Source: Bacteroidales bacterium (lineage in GTDB: Bacteria > Bacteroidota > Bacteroidia > Bacteroidales > UBA932). From it: a DNA stretch of 35,671 nt. The position numbers and the translations under genes were made by a program. The stretch spans positions 1 through 35,671 of the forward strand of contig JAQVRQ010000015.1 of the NCBI GenBank assembly GCA_028700975.1, read 5' to 3'. The notes below the pieces were generated by a model, which ran no database searches, had not been told where the DNA came from, and worked only from the letters and a program-made list of their open reading frames with translations. Positions within the stretch are counted from its first letter, which is position 1. Each line of letters opens with the position of its first letter. Positions 1 through 8,914 of the stretch are shown in pieces.

Positions 1-965
1 AGCAATCCGGACTCACCTGCGTTAAAAGTGAGTGGCGATTTTGACTTTGCAAACTCAAGACTAATTGCATTTGATCCCGGGCTTTTAATATAAAGGTGCC
101 CCCTTTTGCTTTTGAATTTAACCTGAACGCCAAATTTTTTAGCCATCTCCAGAGCTGCATCGGTATCATTACAAGGTGTGTATCCGTATATATTTGATAT
201 TCCCTTGGCAAGACTCGCTGCAATTATTGCTCTTTGTGCGTGACTCTTAGAAGAGGGAGCTTTTATTATAGTTTGAAGAGATTTATATCTGATTTTATTT
301 GGATAGCTCTTTGGGTTTACAGCTGCTTTTGCCTCTTCTGCAACTGGCTGACCGGGAGCAGTTGCCAGCTCCTCTTTTGGAGCGGCAAATGTAAATGGAG
401 CCCCAAGATTGAGGGAGAGAAATCGTGTAAATTTTCCCGATTCTCCCATTGAGAAGGCCAGCAATCGCTCTTTTTCAAAATGTCGGTATAATCGTAAAGT
501 CCTAACCCCCTCCTCGGTAATTATTGCAGTTGTAGCAATTTTTGCAATATCTGCTCCATATTCAAAGCATCTTCCGGTAATCTCCAAAAGCCTTTCAAAG
601 GGGTCTGTATTTGAAAAGTTATGGTATGAATGAATTATTTTAAAGTCATTTTCACGTGCAAGAGTTACCATTGCATTTCTGTACTCTTCAGGAGCATCGT
701 ACTCAATGTCTATATATTTTTCAAATTTACTCTTCTTAATAGGACCATTTCCTTTAATAGCAGCAGAGAGCCTCTCAATACAAACATCTTTGGGCTGTTT
801 GTCGAGTCTGCAGGTTGCAATTAATTTTTTTTCTTTAGAGAAAATTTTACTTATTTCCTTTACGGATAAATCAGTAAGATCTAGGCGAATTTCAGCCATC
901 TCTGCACGAGAGACTGCCTTAATTAATGCCTTGTATTCAAGTTTTTGTAAACTAAGACAAATCAT
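1..965 (-). CDS. Bifunctional type I 3-dehydroquinate dehydratase / EPSP synthase fusion (partial, runs off the left edge)
   Basis: Manual reverse-strand translation from ATG at 965: MICLSLQKLEYKALIKAVSRAEMAEIRLDLTDLS...IIHSYHNFSNTDP...KIATTA...AFSMGESGKFTRFLSLNLGAPFTFAA...ATAPGQ (type I DHQase motifs), then in the same frame ...IIKAPSSKSHAQRAIIAASLAKG...FNAGESGL (EPSP synthase N terminus). No stop codon between the two parts. Confidence 0.85.
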   Translation of the reverse strand, partial: MICLSLQKLEYKALIKAVSRAEMAEIRLDLTDLSVKEISKIFSKEKKLIATCRLDKQPKDVCIERLSAAIKGNGPIKKSKFEKYIDIEYDAPEEYRNAMVTLARENDFKIIHSYHNFSNTDPFERLLEITGRCFEYGADIAKIATTAIITEEGVRTLRLYRHFEKERLLAFSMGESGKFTRFLSLNLGAPFTFAAPKEELATAPGQPVAEEAKAAVNPKSYPNKIRYKSLQTIIKAPSSKSHAQRAIIAASLAKGISNIYGYTPCNDTDAALEMAKKFGVQVKFKSKRGHLYIKSPGSNAISLEFAKSKSPLTFNAGESGL

Positions 966-2004
966 TTAGCAAACCTTTTAATCTCTCAATAGTGAGAGGA
1001 TATATTACAGCTTTTCCAATTCCCTCAAGAAGAATGAACTGAATAGCCTCTCCATCTTTTTTCTTATCTTTTGTCATAATCTCTACCAACTCCTTGGGGG
1101 GTACAGGGGATGTAAAGGGAAGACCAAGAGCATCTAGGTCTCTAATTATTTTATTTCCCTCTGACTTTGGTAAAAGTCTGAGTTTTACCGATAGTTGTGT
1201 ACACAGTGCAATGCCTATACTTACGCCCTCTCCGTGAGAAATTCCACAAAGTTTTTCAAGTGCGTGTCCAAAAGTATGGCCAAGGTTTAGAAGCTTTCTC
1301 TCTCCCTTTTCAAATGGATCTCTTTTAACAATTTCGCTCTTTATCTCAGTGGCTCTTTTGATAAAAGGAAAGAGCTCGGAAAAAGAGGAGAGTTTTTTAA
1401 GATGAGGATTTCCTCCAATAATAATATCAACAGCATCAAGATATGTAGTCTTATCAGCTAAAAGGAAGGTTTTTAGCATCTCAGCAAGACCTTCATCTAT
1501 CTGTTTTCGGGGTAGTGTATCAAGAAATTCACTGCAGAAAATTGTAAAGTTTGCAGGGTTGAACAGACCCAATATGTTCTTAAAGCCTCTTACATTAATA
1601 GCTGTTTTCCCCCCTATTGAAGAGTCAACTTGAGAGAGTAATGTTGTTGGGATTATTCCGAAATCAATACCTCTGTAATAAACAGATGCAAGAAAGCCTC
1701 CCATATCTCCAACAATGCCACCTCCGGCTATCAGCAAAAGAGTCCCTCTGTCTGCGCCCGCATCCATAAGTTTTATTGTGAGATTTTCAATTGTCTCAAA
1801 GCATTTGTTATCCTCTGTAGAGTCCACTGTAATTACAGGATAGGGGAATATCTCAATAAAAACGCTTTCAAGACGTTTATCGGCGAGTACAACTACTCTT
1901 CTTCCCTTAGGTATGAAAACCGGGATATCTTTGATTTTTTCACAATAGTATAAAGCTGTCTCTTTCATTTCTATTCCCACAAATCTACAAAATTTCCGCA
2001 TCAA
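952..2004 (-). CDS. aroB: 3-dehydroquinate synthase
   Basis: GGGIVGDMGGFLASVYYRGIDFGIIPTTLLSQVDSSIGGKTAIN and LNLGHTFGHALE motifs; overlaps the start of the downstream aroD-aroA-like ORF. Confidence 0.95.
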   Translation of the reverse strand: MMRKFCRFVGIEMKETALYYCEKIKDIPVFIPKGRRVVVLADKRLESVFIEIFPYPVITVDSTEDNKCFETIENLTIKLMDAGADRGTLLLIAGGGIVGDMGGFLASVYYRGIDFGIIPTTLLSQVDSSIGGKTAINVRGFKNILGLFNPANFTIFCSEFLDTLPRKQIDEGLAEMLKTFLLADKTTYLDAVDIIIGGNPHLKKLSSFSELFPFIKRATEIKSEIVKRDPFEKGERKLLNLGHTFGHALEKLCGISHGEGVSIGIALCTQLSVKLRLLPKSEGNKIIRDLDALGLPFTSPVPPKELVEIMTKDKKKDGEAIQFILLEGIGKAVIYPLTIERLKGLLNDLS

Positions 2005-2034
2005 GAAATCGCTTATATGATTTAAATAAAATAA

Positions 2035-3159
2035 ATGTTATATTTGAACAACTTTGAAAAACCGTCGACACCTATGGTAAAAACTTTAACTTTCCCAAGT
2101 GTGTATGAGGCTACAATTAGAGAGTACTACACAAGTAACGACCCTATTCTGGGCTTCTCAAAAATTAAATTCGAAGGGATGGATTATATGATAGGAGTAC
2201 AAGCTCTTAATGAGGGCGTATCACCTAACAAGTACATCAATGCCTCTCCTTCAGAAACAGACTACAAACTTATTGCGCAATCTGCCCTCTTGCTGGCATC
2301 TGAAATGTGTTGTTCAGCTGCTAAAACTGCAAAAATGCCTAAACTCTGCGTAACAGCAGGATTTCCCTATGCAACATTTCAGCTAAACAGAGATATTGCA
2401 AAGGAGTATCTTCTTACAGAGAGTATAATTACTTACTATGTTGCCTCAGAGAAGGGAGATATAGTAACGGAACAGAAACTAATCCCTATTGCCTCTGTGA
2501 ATATAATTCCAGAAGTACTTGGTTGTGATTACGCTATTAGAAAGGGTGCTCAGCCTGTTGATGGGAATTATATTGTTATAAGTTTGGGATACGGAACCTG
2601 TGAAGGCGCCCTTAGTACGCCACAGGGACTTGTTAACAGATCAATATTCAGTACTCACGGATTGAGCTATGCTGTTGATATTTTTGGCCAGGAGCTGGTC
2701 AAGAACACCAATATTGGTATTAAGAATGAGCATCAGCTTGATCAAATTTTTGTAAAGGGCTTTACCTATTCAGAGAGGAAGCATAAAGATCTCTCTAAAG
2801 AGAAGCAAACTGCAATTGAGATTTACTTCAAAAATATTATAATGCCTGCCCTAAGAAAGTTTATTACAGATTCAGATGTTGAAGGTGCAACCTCTGTATA
2901 TCTTGCGGGTGGAGGGGCATATAACGACGAGCTTGTAACTCTATTTAGAGAGGAGTTTGGCGATGCTTGTAATGTGATTGTTCCTGAGAATCCTGAGAGA
3001 TTTGCATCGATTGGATATGCACTCTATTCAAAATTTAACTCTAATCACGAGGAGCCTAAAATTGGTGAAGACGGATTTTATATAACTGATAAAGGAGGCG
3101 TAGCCTTTGTAGGTGTAGATATTGGAAATGCAAATACTTGCGTTTCTGTTCTTGATTAG
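2035..3159 (+). CDS. Actin-like (ParM/StbA-type) ATPase, apparently circularly permuted
   Basis: TFPSV...YMIGVQAL, LCVTAGFPY, phosphate-2-like YIVISLGYGTCEGAL, adenosine motif VYLAGGGA, RFASIGYALY; the phosphate-1 motif VGVDIGNANTCVSV lies at the extreme C terminus. Confidence 0.75.
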   Translation: MLYLNNFEKPSTPMVKTLTFPSVYEATIREYYTSNDPILGFSKIKFEGMDYMIGVQALNEGVSPNKYINASPSETDYKLIAQSALLLASEMCCSAAKTAKMPKLCVTAGFPYATFQLNRDIAKEYLLTESIITYYVASEKGDIVTEQKLIPIASVNIIPEVLGCDYAIRKGAQPVDGNYIVISLGYGTCEGALSTPQGLVNRSIFSTHGLSYAVDIFGQELVKNTNIGIKNEHQLDQIFVKGFTYSERKHKDLSKEKQTAIEIYFKNIIMPALRKFITDSDVEGATSVYLAGGGAYNDELVTLFREEFGDACNVIVPENPERFASIGYALYSKFNSNHEEPKIGEDGFYITDKGGVAFVGVDIGNANTCVSVLD

Positions 3160-3180
3160 TTGATTCTAGAAATTACTTGA

Positions 3181-3234
3181 TTGCCCGATTTTGGAAAAAT
3201 TTCTTCCGGAATCGGGTAATCCTTTTAACAGGAG
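3181..3234 (+). terminator. Putative rho-independent terminator after the actin-like gene
   Basis: Imperfect inverted repeat TTGCCCGATT...AATCGGGTAA (3181-3219), followed by a short T-rich stretch (CCTTTTAAC). Confidence 0.4.
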
Positions 3235-3274
3235 CTCTCTATCCCCTCCAAATAGTTTAGCTTTAAAATAAAAA

Positions 3275-4804
3275 ATGCTCAGAAGAACATTTAGTGCAAC
3301 CTGTCTTGGAGTAGATGCGATAACAGTTACCGTGGAGGTGGATGTAGCAGATGGGATAAATTTTCATTTAGTGGGACTACCCGATAGCGCTGTGAGGGAG
3401 AGTCAACAGAGAATTAGTACTGCACTTGGAACCCTGGGGGCGAGAATCCCAGGTAAGAAAATCATTGTGAATATGGCGCCGGCAGATCTTAAGAAGGAGG
3501 GATCTTCATTTGACCTTGCTATAGCACTTGGTATTCTTGCAGCATCCGGCCAATACTCGTTTTTAAATCTGGAAGATTTTATGATTTTAGGAGAGCTGGC
3601 TCTTGATGGTTCTCTCAGACCTATTAGCGGAGCCCTGCCTGTAGCTGAGCACGCAAGAGAAGAGGGTTTCAAAGGGTGCATATTCCCACAACTCTCTGCA
3701 ATTGAGGCCTCGGAAATTGAGGGAATAGATGTGTTTGGTGCGAATAACATTCAAGAGGTAATTTCAATACTCTATGGAGAGGAGGTTGTCTCTCCTGTTA
3801 AGCCTATCTTTAAAAGAGGAGGGGCGAGGCTTGGCTCAGAGACCCCCGATTTTGCAGAGATAAAGGGGCAGGAGAGTGCAAAAAGAGCCCTTGAGATAGC
3901 TGCGGCAGGCTCTCATAACATACTTCTTTGTGGCCCGCCCGGTGCAGGAAAAACCTTTATGGCAAAAGCTTTAGCGGGCATTTTACCTGAGATGACAACT
4001 AAGGAATCAATTGAAACCAGTAAGATTTATAGTGTTGCAGGTAAGGGGGCTCTTAGTGATGGTCTTATAAGAGAGAGACCATTCAGATCACCTCATAATT
4101 CGGCATCAATATATGCAATAGTTGGAGGAGGAGCAAATGCTCGTCCCGGAGAGATTTCGCTTGCCCATAACGGTGTGCTATATCTTGACGAAATTGCAGA
4201 ATATCAGAGAAATGTGCTAGAAGTGCTCAGACAGCCTATGGAAGATAGGTCTGTTTCAATATCAAGGCTGAAATATAAATTGAGTTATCCGGCTAATTTT
4301 ATGCTTGTTGCCTCAATGAATCCGTGCCCTTGTGGGTTTTTTGGGCAACCCGGAGATAGATGCACCTGCACTCCCTACCAAGTTCATCGTTATCGCTCAA
4401 GACTTTCCGGCCCCCTTATAGATAGAATAGATTTACTTTGTGAAGTTAATCCAGTTCCCTCTGTACTTCTAACAGCAGAGACCTTAGCTGAGAGCAGTAG
4501 TGATATAAGAGCGAGGGTTGAGAGGGCAAGAGCAATCCAGAGAGAGAGATTTAATGGAGATATATTAGCAAATTCTCAAATCTCTCCATCGGAATTGCGT
4601 ATTCATTGCAAAATTGGGAAAAGAGAGAGTGATTTTTTAGCTGATGTAATAGAAAAATTGTCTCTTTCTGCACGAGCGTATAGCAGAATTCTCAAGGTTG
4701 CACGAACCATAGCAGATTTAGAATCGTCAAAATTCATATCTTTGAACCATCTTGCCGAGGCTGTTGTTTACAGAGGTCTTGACAGAAGAGAGAGAAATGG
4801 ATAA
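3275..4804 (+). CDS. comM: YifB/ComM family Mg-chelatase-like AAA+ ATPase
   Basis: GVDAITVTVEVDVADGINFHLVGLPDSAVRES, Walker A LLCGPPGAGKTFMAKALAGILP, FRSPHNSAS, GEISLAHNGVLYLDE, MNPCPCGFFG. Confidence 0.93.
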   Translation: MLRRTFSATCLGVDAITVTVEVDVADGINFHLVGLPDSAVRESQQRISTALGTLGARIPGKKIIVNMAPADLKKEGSSFDLAIALGILAASGQYSFLNLEDFMILGELALDGSLRPISGALPVAEHAREEGFKGCIFPQLSAIEASEIEGIDVFGANNIQEVISILYGEEVVSPVKPIFKRGGARLGSETPDFAEIKGQESAKRALEIAAAGSHNILLCGPPGAGKTFMAKALAGILPEMTTKESIETSKIYSVAGKGALSDGLIRERPFRSPHNSASIYAIVGGGANARPGEISLAHNGVLYLDEIAEYQRNVLEVLRQPMEDRSVSISRLKYKLSYPANFMLVASMNPCPCGFFGQPGDRCTCTPYQVHRYRSRLSGPLIDRIDLLCEVNPVPSVLLTAETLAESSSDIRARVERARAIQRERFNGDILANSQISPSELRIHCKIGKRESDFLADVIEKLSLSARAYSRILKVARTIADLESSKFISLNHLAEAVVYRGLDRRERNG

Positions 4805-5213
4805 AAAAGTAATTATAAAGGGCCTTGATCATATTGATGATGTAGCCCGTGAATTTTTAAAGAAGAGAGAGGGTGCTCTTGTTATTGCGCTTTATGGAGA
4901 GATGGGCGCCGGTAAAACAACCTTTACAAAGGCTATTTGTAGGGTTTTAGGAGTTTTGGATGGGGTAAACAGCCCCACATTTACCCTTATTAACGAGTAT
5001 AGAACAAAAGGTGGGGATACTATTTATCACTTTGACTTTTATCGTATCAACAAGCTTGAAGAGGCTTTTGATATTGGCTTTGAAGAGTTTGTGGATTCAG
5101 GCGATTTGTGTATAATTGAGTGGCCTGAAAAAATAGAACAGATACTTCCGACTGATGTACTCAGAGTAAAAATATCTGTTCTTGATGATGGTTCCAGAGA
5201 GCTTACATTTTAG
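4797..5213 (+). CDS. tsaE: tRNA threonylcarbamoyladenosine biosynthesis ATPase TsaE
   Basis: ALYGEMGAGKTTFTKAICRVLG...VNSPTFTLINEY...IYHFDFYRI...IIEWPEKI. Likely start is the internal ATG at 4797 (MDKKV...), overlapping the comM stop. Confidence 0.93.
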   Translation: MDKKVIIKGLDHIDDVAREFLKKREGALVIALYGEMGAGKTTFTKAICRVLGVLDGVNSPTFTLINEYRTKGGDTIYHFDFYRINKLEEAFDIGFEEFVDSGDLCIIEWPEKIEQILPTDVLRVKISVLDDGSRELTF

Positions 5214-5238
5214 TCACCTCCAGGATATTATTCTGTGG

Positions 5239-6405
5239 TTAGTTCTCCGGATAGAGAAGATATGGTCTTCTCTCTTCTTTGAATTTTGCAACATCGCCAG
5301 CCCACATAGCCTTAATCTCTGATGCTGATTTGCCCTCCTTAATCATTTTTCTTACATAGCCCTGACCAACAAGAAGCTCAAAAAATGAGCGGAAAAAATG
5401 GTCGTCCAGATTAAGATTGTGATATGCATCAATAACATATTCAAGATTTATTCCGGCTCTGTTTATCTCCTCAATAGAGGGTTCTGTTCTCAAATCAACA
5501 CCAAAACACTCTTTGTTTAACTGAGGAGGAAATTTGGCGCCGGGAATGCTTTTGGGGGTAAACGAGAATTCATATCCCTTCATATTTGGATGTCCGTACA
5601 TCTGAAAAGCCTGAGCTGTTCCTCTTCCAAGACTTACCGGGGTTGCCTCAAAGTAGCAGGTTGATGGATATAGGTAAATTGAGCGCATATCCGGAAGGTT
5701 TGGAGAGGGTTTAACAGGAAGCTGATACATACTGGCGTGTGTATAATTTGTACACTTTATTACAGTTAAATCACACTGCATACCATCTTTTAGCCACTTC
5801 TCACCATTTATCATTCCGGCAAGCTCCCCAAGTGTCATACCGTGTACTGTAGGGATTGGAAGCCAACCAACTCCGGATTTGTATTTCATATCAAGAATAG
5901 GCCCATCAACGTAAAATCCAATTGGATTTGGTCTGTCAAGCACAATCATCTTAACTCCGTTCTCTGCACAAGCCTCCATCATTCTGGCCATTGTGGTGAG
6001 GTATGTATAGAATCTTACACCTACATCCTGGAGGTCAAAGAGCATTACATCAATCGTCTTCATCAACTCTGCAGATGGTTTGCCGGTATTGCCTTCATAA
6101 AGAGATTTTATTGGGATGCCGGTCTTTTGATCTACAGAGCTGGCAACGTGTTCGCCTGCATCTGCATCTCCACGGAATCCGTGTTCGGGAGATAGAATTG
6201 CTATAATATTGATTTTAAGAGAGACAAGGGAGTCTACAAGATGTGTGTTTCCAATTATCCCTGTCTGGTTTGTAAGGACTGCAACCCTTTTCCCTTTCAA
6301 AAGGGGAAGGTACTCGTGAACAGATTCGGCACCTGTTTTAATGTTTCCGGCAATAAGAATAGTTGCAAGGAAAATGGTCAGTCCGGTTAAAAGAGCTTTT
6401 TTCAT
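5239..6405 (-). CDS. DUF1343 / NamZ-type exo-beta-N-acetylmuramidase family protein
   Basis: Signal peptide; GKRVAVLTNQTGIIG, AILSPEHGFRGDADAGEHV, SLYEGNTGKPS, MLFDLQDVGVRFYTYLTTM, VLDRPNPIG, PSPNLPDMRSIYLYPSTCYFEATPVSLGRGT. Confidence 0.88.
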   Translation of the reverse strand: MKKALLTGLTIFLATILIAGNIKTGAESVHEYLPLLKGKRVAVLTNQTGIIGNTHLVDSLVSLKINIIAILSPEHGFRGDADAGEHVASSVDQKTGIPIKSLYEGNTGKPSAELMKTIDVMLFDLQDVGVRFYTYLTTMARMMEACAENGVKMIVLDRPNPIGFYVDGPILDMKYKSGVGWLPIPTVHGMTLGELAGMINGEKWLKDGMQCDLTVIKCTNYTHASMYQLPVKPSPNLPDMRSIYLYPSTCYFEATPVSLGRGTAQAFQMYGHPNMKGYEFSFTPKSIPGAKFPPQLNKECFGVDLRTEPSIEEINRAGINLEYVIDAYHNLNLDDHFFRSFFELLVGQGYVRKMIKEGKSASEIKAMWAGDVAKFKEERRPYLLYPEN

Positions 6406-6442
6406 TATGGGGTTATTTTAAAAAAGTTGTTTCTCAAATATA

Positions 6443-7483
6443 CTATATAATCTCTACATAGAAATCGCCTGTGCGCTTTTTCAATCTACCTATTTTGTGT
6501 AGGGGAAAACCTTCTCTCTGTGCAACGTTCTCAAGTTCAGCAACTCCTTCCGGGAGTACTGCAATAAGAAGCCCTCCACTCGTTTGAGGATCGCATAATA
6601 ACATTTTTTGCTCTTCAGTAATAGAGGCGATCTTATCTCCGTAGCTTGTGAAATTTCTGAATGTTCCTCCCGGTATGCACTCCTTCTCAATATAGAAAGG
6701 AACACCATCTATCCGGGGTACTCTGCTATACTCAATCTCTGCAGTAAGATTACTCCCCTCTGCCATCTCAATAGCGTGACCCATAAGTCCAAACCCGGTT
6801 ATATCGGTAAGAGCAGTAACCTCACTAAGCTTGGATACTGCCACCCCTGGAGTATTTAGAGTTGTCATCAGATTAAGTGCCACAGCCTTGTCTCTCTCTT
6901 TTGCAAGACCAAATTTTTCAGCAGTAGTAACCAATCCAATACCTATCGGTTTTGTCAAGAAAAGAATTGAGCCCTCTTTTGCACCGCTGTTTTTTTTAAG
7001 CCTCTCTTTATCCACTATCCCGGTTACAGCCAGACCGAATATAGGATCCGATATGCTTATGCTATGCCCCCCTGCAAGCGGAATACCAGCATTGTCGCAA
7101 ACCTCCCTTGCCCCCGAGACAACATCTGCTGCCAATGAGCCGGGGAGTTTGTCAAGAGGCCATCCGAGTATAGCTATTGCCATTAGAGGAGAGCCTCCCA
7201 TCGCATAGATATCGGATATTGCATTGGTTGCCGCTATTCTTCCAAAATCGCGGGGATTATCAACAATTGGAGTAAAGAAATCTGTAGTACTTACAATAGC
7301 TCTTCCATCCCCCAGGTCATAAACTGCCGCATCATCCTTACTGCCATTTCCAACAAGAAGTTCAGGAAAATCTAACCCGGAAACACTCCCTTTTAATATC
7401 TCTTCCAAATCTTTAGGTGCTATCTTACATCCACACCCTGCACCCGGGCTAAACTGAGTCAATCTTGTAACCTCTTCCCTCAT
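6443..7483 (-). CDS. selD: Selenide, water dikinase (Cys-containing form)
   Basis: [10 protein letters not shown] active-site region with Cys (TGT) rather than Sec; [59 protein letters not shown]. Confidence 0.95.
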   Translation of the reverse strand: MREEVTRLTQFSPGAGCGCKIAPKDLEEILKGSVSGLDFPELLVGNGSKDDAAVYDLGDGRAIVSTTDFFTPIVDNPRDFGRIAATNAISDIYAMGGSPLMAIAILGWPLDKLPGSLAADVVSGAREVCDNAGIPLAGGHSISISDPIFGLAVTGIVDKERLKKNSGAKEGSILFLTKPIGIGLVTTAEKFGLAKERDKAVALNLMTTLNTPGVAVSKLSEVTALTDITGFGLMGHAIEMAEGSNLTAEIEYSRVPRIDGVPFYIEKECIPGGTFRNFTSYGDKIASITEEQKMLLCDPQTSGGLLIAVLPEGVAELENVAQREGFPLHKIGRLKKRTGDFYVEII

Positions 7484-7836
7484 AGTTTTATAAGTTTTGT
7501 GCTATTATATTGTATATCAATTATATCAAGCATTGTTCCTACGCTGCCAACAGCAACCTCTTCCAGAAGGTTATAGTACATCAGGCAGGTTTTACAAATA
7601 ACGATTTTACTTCCCAAACTCTCCAGTTTAGTGAGCTCCTCGGTAAAGCCGGACTCTTTGCAGGCCGCCTTAACACCATCTCCGTACATACAGATATATG
7701 AGGGGATACGCTGTTCAGAAATTATAAGAGTTAGATAGTTTTTAAGAAGAGTATGAGCCAAACCTCTCTCTGCATCACCCATTCCAAATCTGTCTATAAT
7801 TACGGCAACCTTGTCATTGTTATTTCTACTATTCAT
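7480..7836 (-). CDS. yedF: YedF-type selenium-metabolism DsrE-like protein (C-terminal domain only)
   Basis: [20 protein letters not shown]...[15 protein letters not shown]...[20 protein letters not shown]; lies between selD and mnmH. Confidence 0.8.
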   Translation of the reverse strand: MNSRNNNDKVAVIIDRFGMGDAERGLAHTLLKNYLTLIISEQRIPSYICMYGDGVKAACKESGFTEELTKLESLGSKIVICKTCLMYYNLLEEVAVGSVGTMLDIIDIQYNSTKLIKL

Positions 7837-7847
7837 AATTGTTGATA

Positions 7848-8894
7848 TTACTCTTTAAAAGTGATCTTCTTTACAATACTCTGTAGCTCCTCAACAGTTG
7901 TTTCTCCGTCAAGAGACTCCATTATTACAGAAGGGAGCTCCTCCTTTTTACCAAAACGTGTGTCAAGTTGATTGCCGTATGCAGCATCGTAATAGTCAAG
8001 GCAAATTCTTGCCGCTGACTCTCTGTCGCCATCGTTACAAGCATCAAGAGCCTTTTTACATTTGTCATAACCTAATCTCTTCTCAATTTTTTTGATAGAG
8101 GCTACAAGGCCATCGATATCAAAGCAGGCATAATCCCTCATAAGTCTTGCAAGACGAATTTCATAAGGGGTATCAATCCTAACAAGAGGAGAGGATCTCA
8201 TCTGATCCCAGAATGGCTGAGGAAGAAATACCTTGCCCACATTACGGCTCTCATCCTCTACCCATACCGGCCTGTTATAATCAAGCGATGCAATCTCTTT
8301 TTGGAGCATATTCTCAAATTGCTCTGTTCTTGGCTGAATGGGCTGTCCCAAAGCACCAAAGGCAGAGCCTTTGTGATTTGCTAACCCCTCCAGGTCCAGT
8401 ATTTGCTCTCCTTTCGCCTTTAATAACTGAAGGAGTTCTGTCTTGCCGGAACCTGTATAACCGCCTATCAATATAATTTTCAAAGGATTTTTAAAGCTAT
8501 CCAGAACAAATTTTCTGTAAGCCTTATATCCCCCCTCAAGCAGGTATACTTTCAGACCGACACTCTCCATCAGCCAAGCCATTGAAGAGGATCTCATCCC
8601 TCCCCGCCAGCAGTGCATCAATATCTCCGGAGAGTCTAGTTTAAGTGCAAATTTTGTAAAACCTTTTAGTTTAGGACCAACTATCTCCAGCCCCTTCTGG
8701 ACAGAAATAATCTTTCCCTGCTTTTTATAAAGTGTACCCACTATTGCCCTCTCTTCATCATTGAAAAGGGGTAAAGAGAGAGCCCCCGGAATATGTGCTT
8801 GTGCATATTCTCCGGGGGACCTCACATCCAAAAGCGGAAGGCTCTCCGCTCTCTTTATAAATTCCTCAACTGATAGTACTCTTGCCATAATCAT
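7848..8894 (-). CDS. mnmH: tRNA 2-selenouridine synthase
   Basis: Rhodanese domain LLDVRSPGEYAQAHIPGALSLPLFNDEERAIVGTLYKKQGK, MHCWRGGMRSSSMAWL, P-loop GGYTGSGKTELLQLL, VEDESRNVGKV. Confidence 0.95.
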   Translation of the reverse strand: MIMARVLSVEEFIKRAESLPLLDVRSPGEYAQAHIPGALSLPLFNDEERAIVGTLYKKQGKIISVQKGLEIVGPKLKGFTKFALKLDSPEILMHCWRGGMRSSSMAWLMESVGLKVYLLEGGYKAYRKFVLDSFKNPLKIILIGGYTGSGKTELLQLLKAKGEQILDLEGLANHKGSAFGALGQPIQPRTEQFENMLQKEIASLDYNRPVWVEDESRNVGKVFLPQPFWDQMRSSPLVRIDTPYEIRLARLMRDYACFDIDGLVASIKKIEKRLGYDKCKKALDACNDGDRESAARICLDYYDAAYGNQLDTRFGKKEELPSVIMESLDGETTVEELQSIVKKITFKE

Positions 8895-8914
8895 CGCAAA
8901 AGTACTCTTTTTTT

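Noticed and set aside
5842-6206. Plus-strand ORFs (117 and 67 aa) opposite the DUF1343 gene
   Set aside because: Antisense shadow ORFs of a well-supported CDS.
6831-7208. 125-aa plus-strand ORF opposite selD
   Set aside because: Shadow ORF of selD; no motif.
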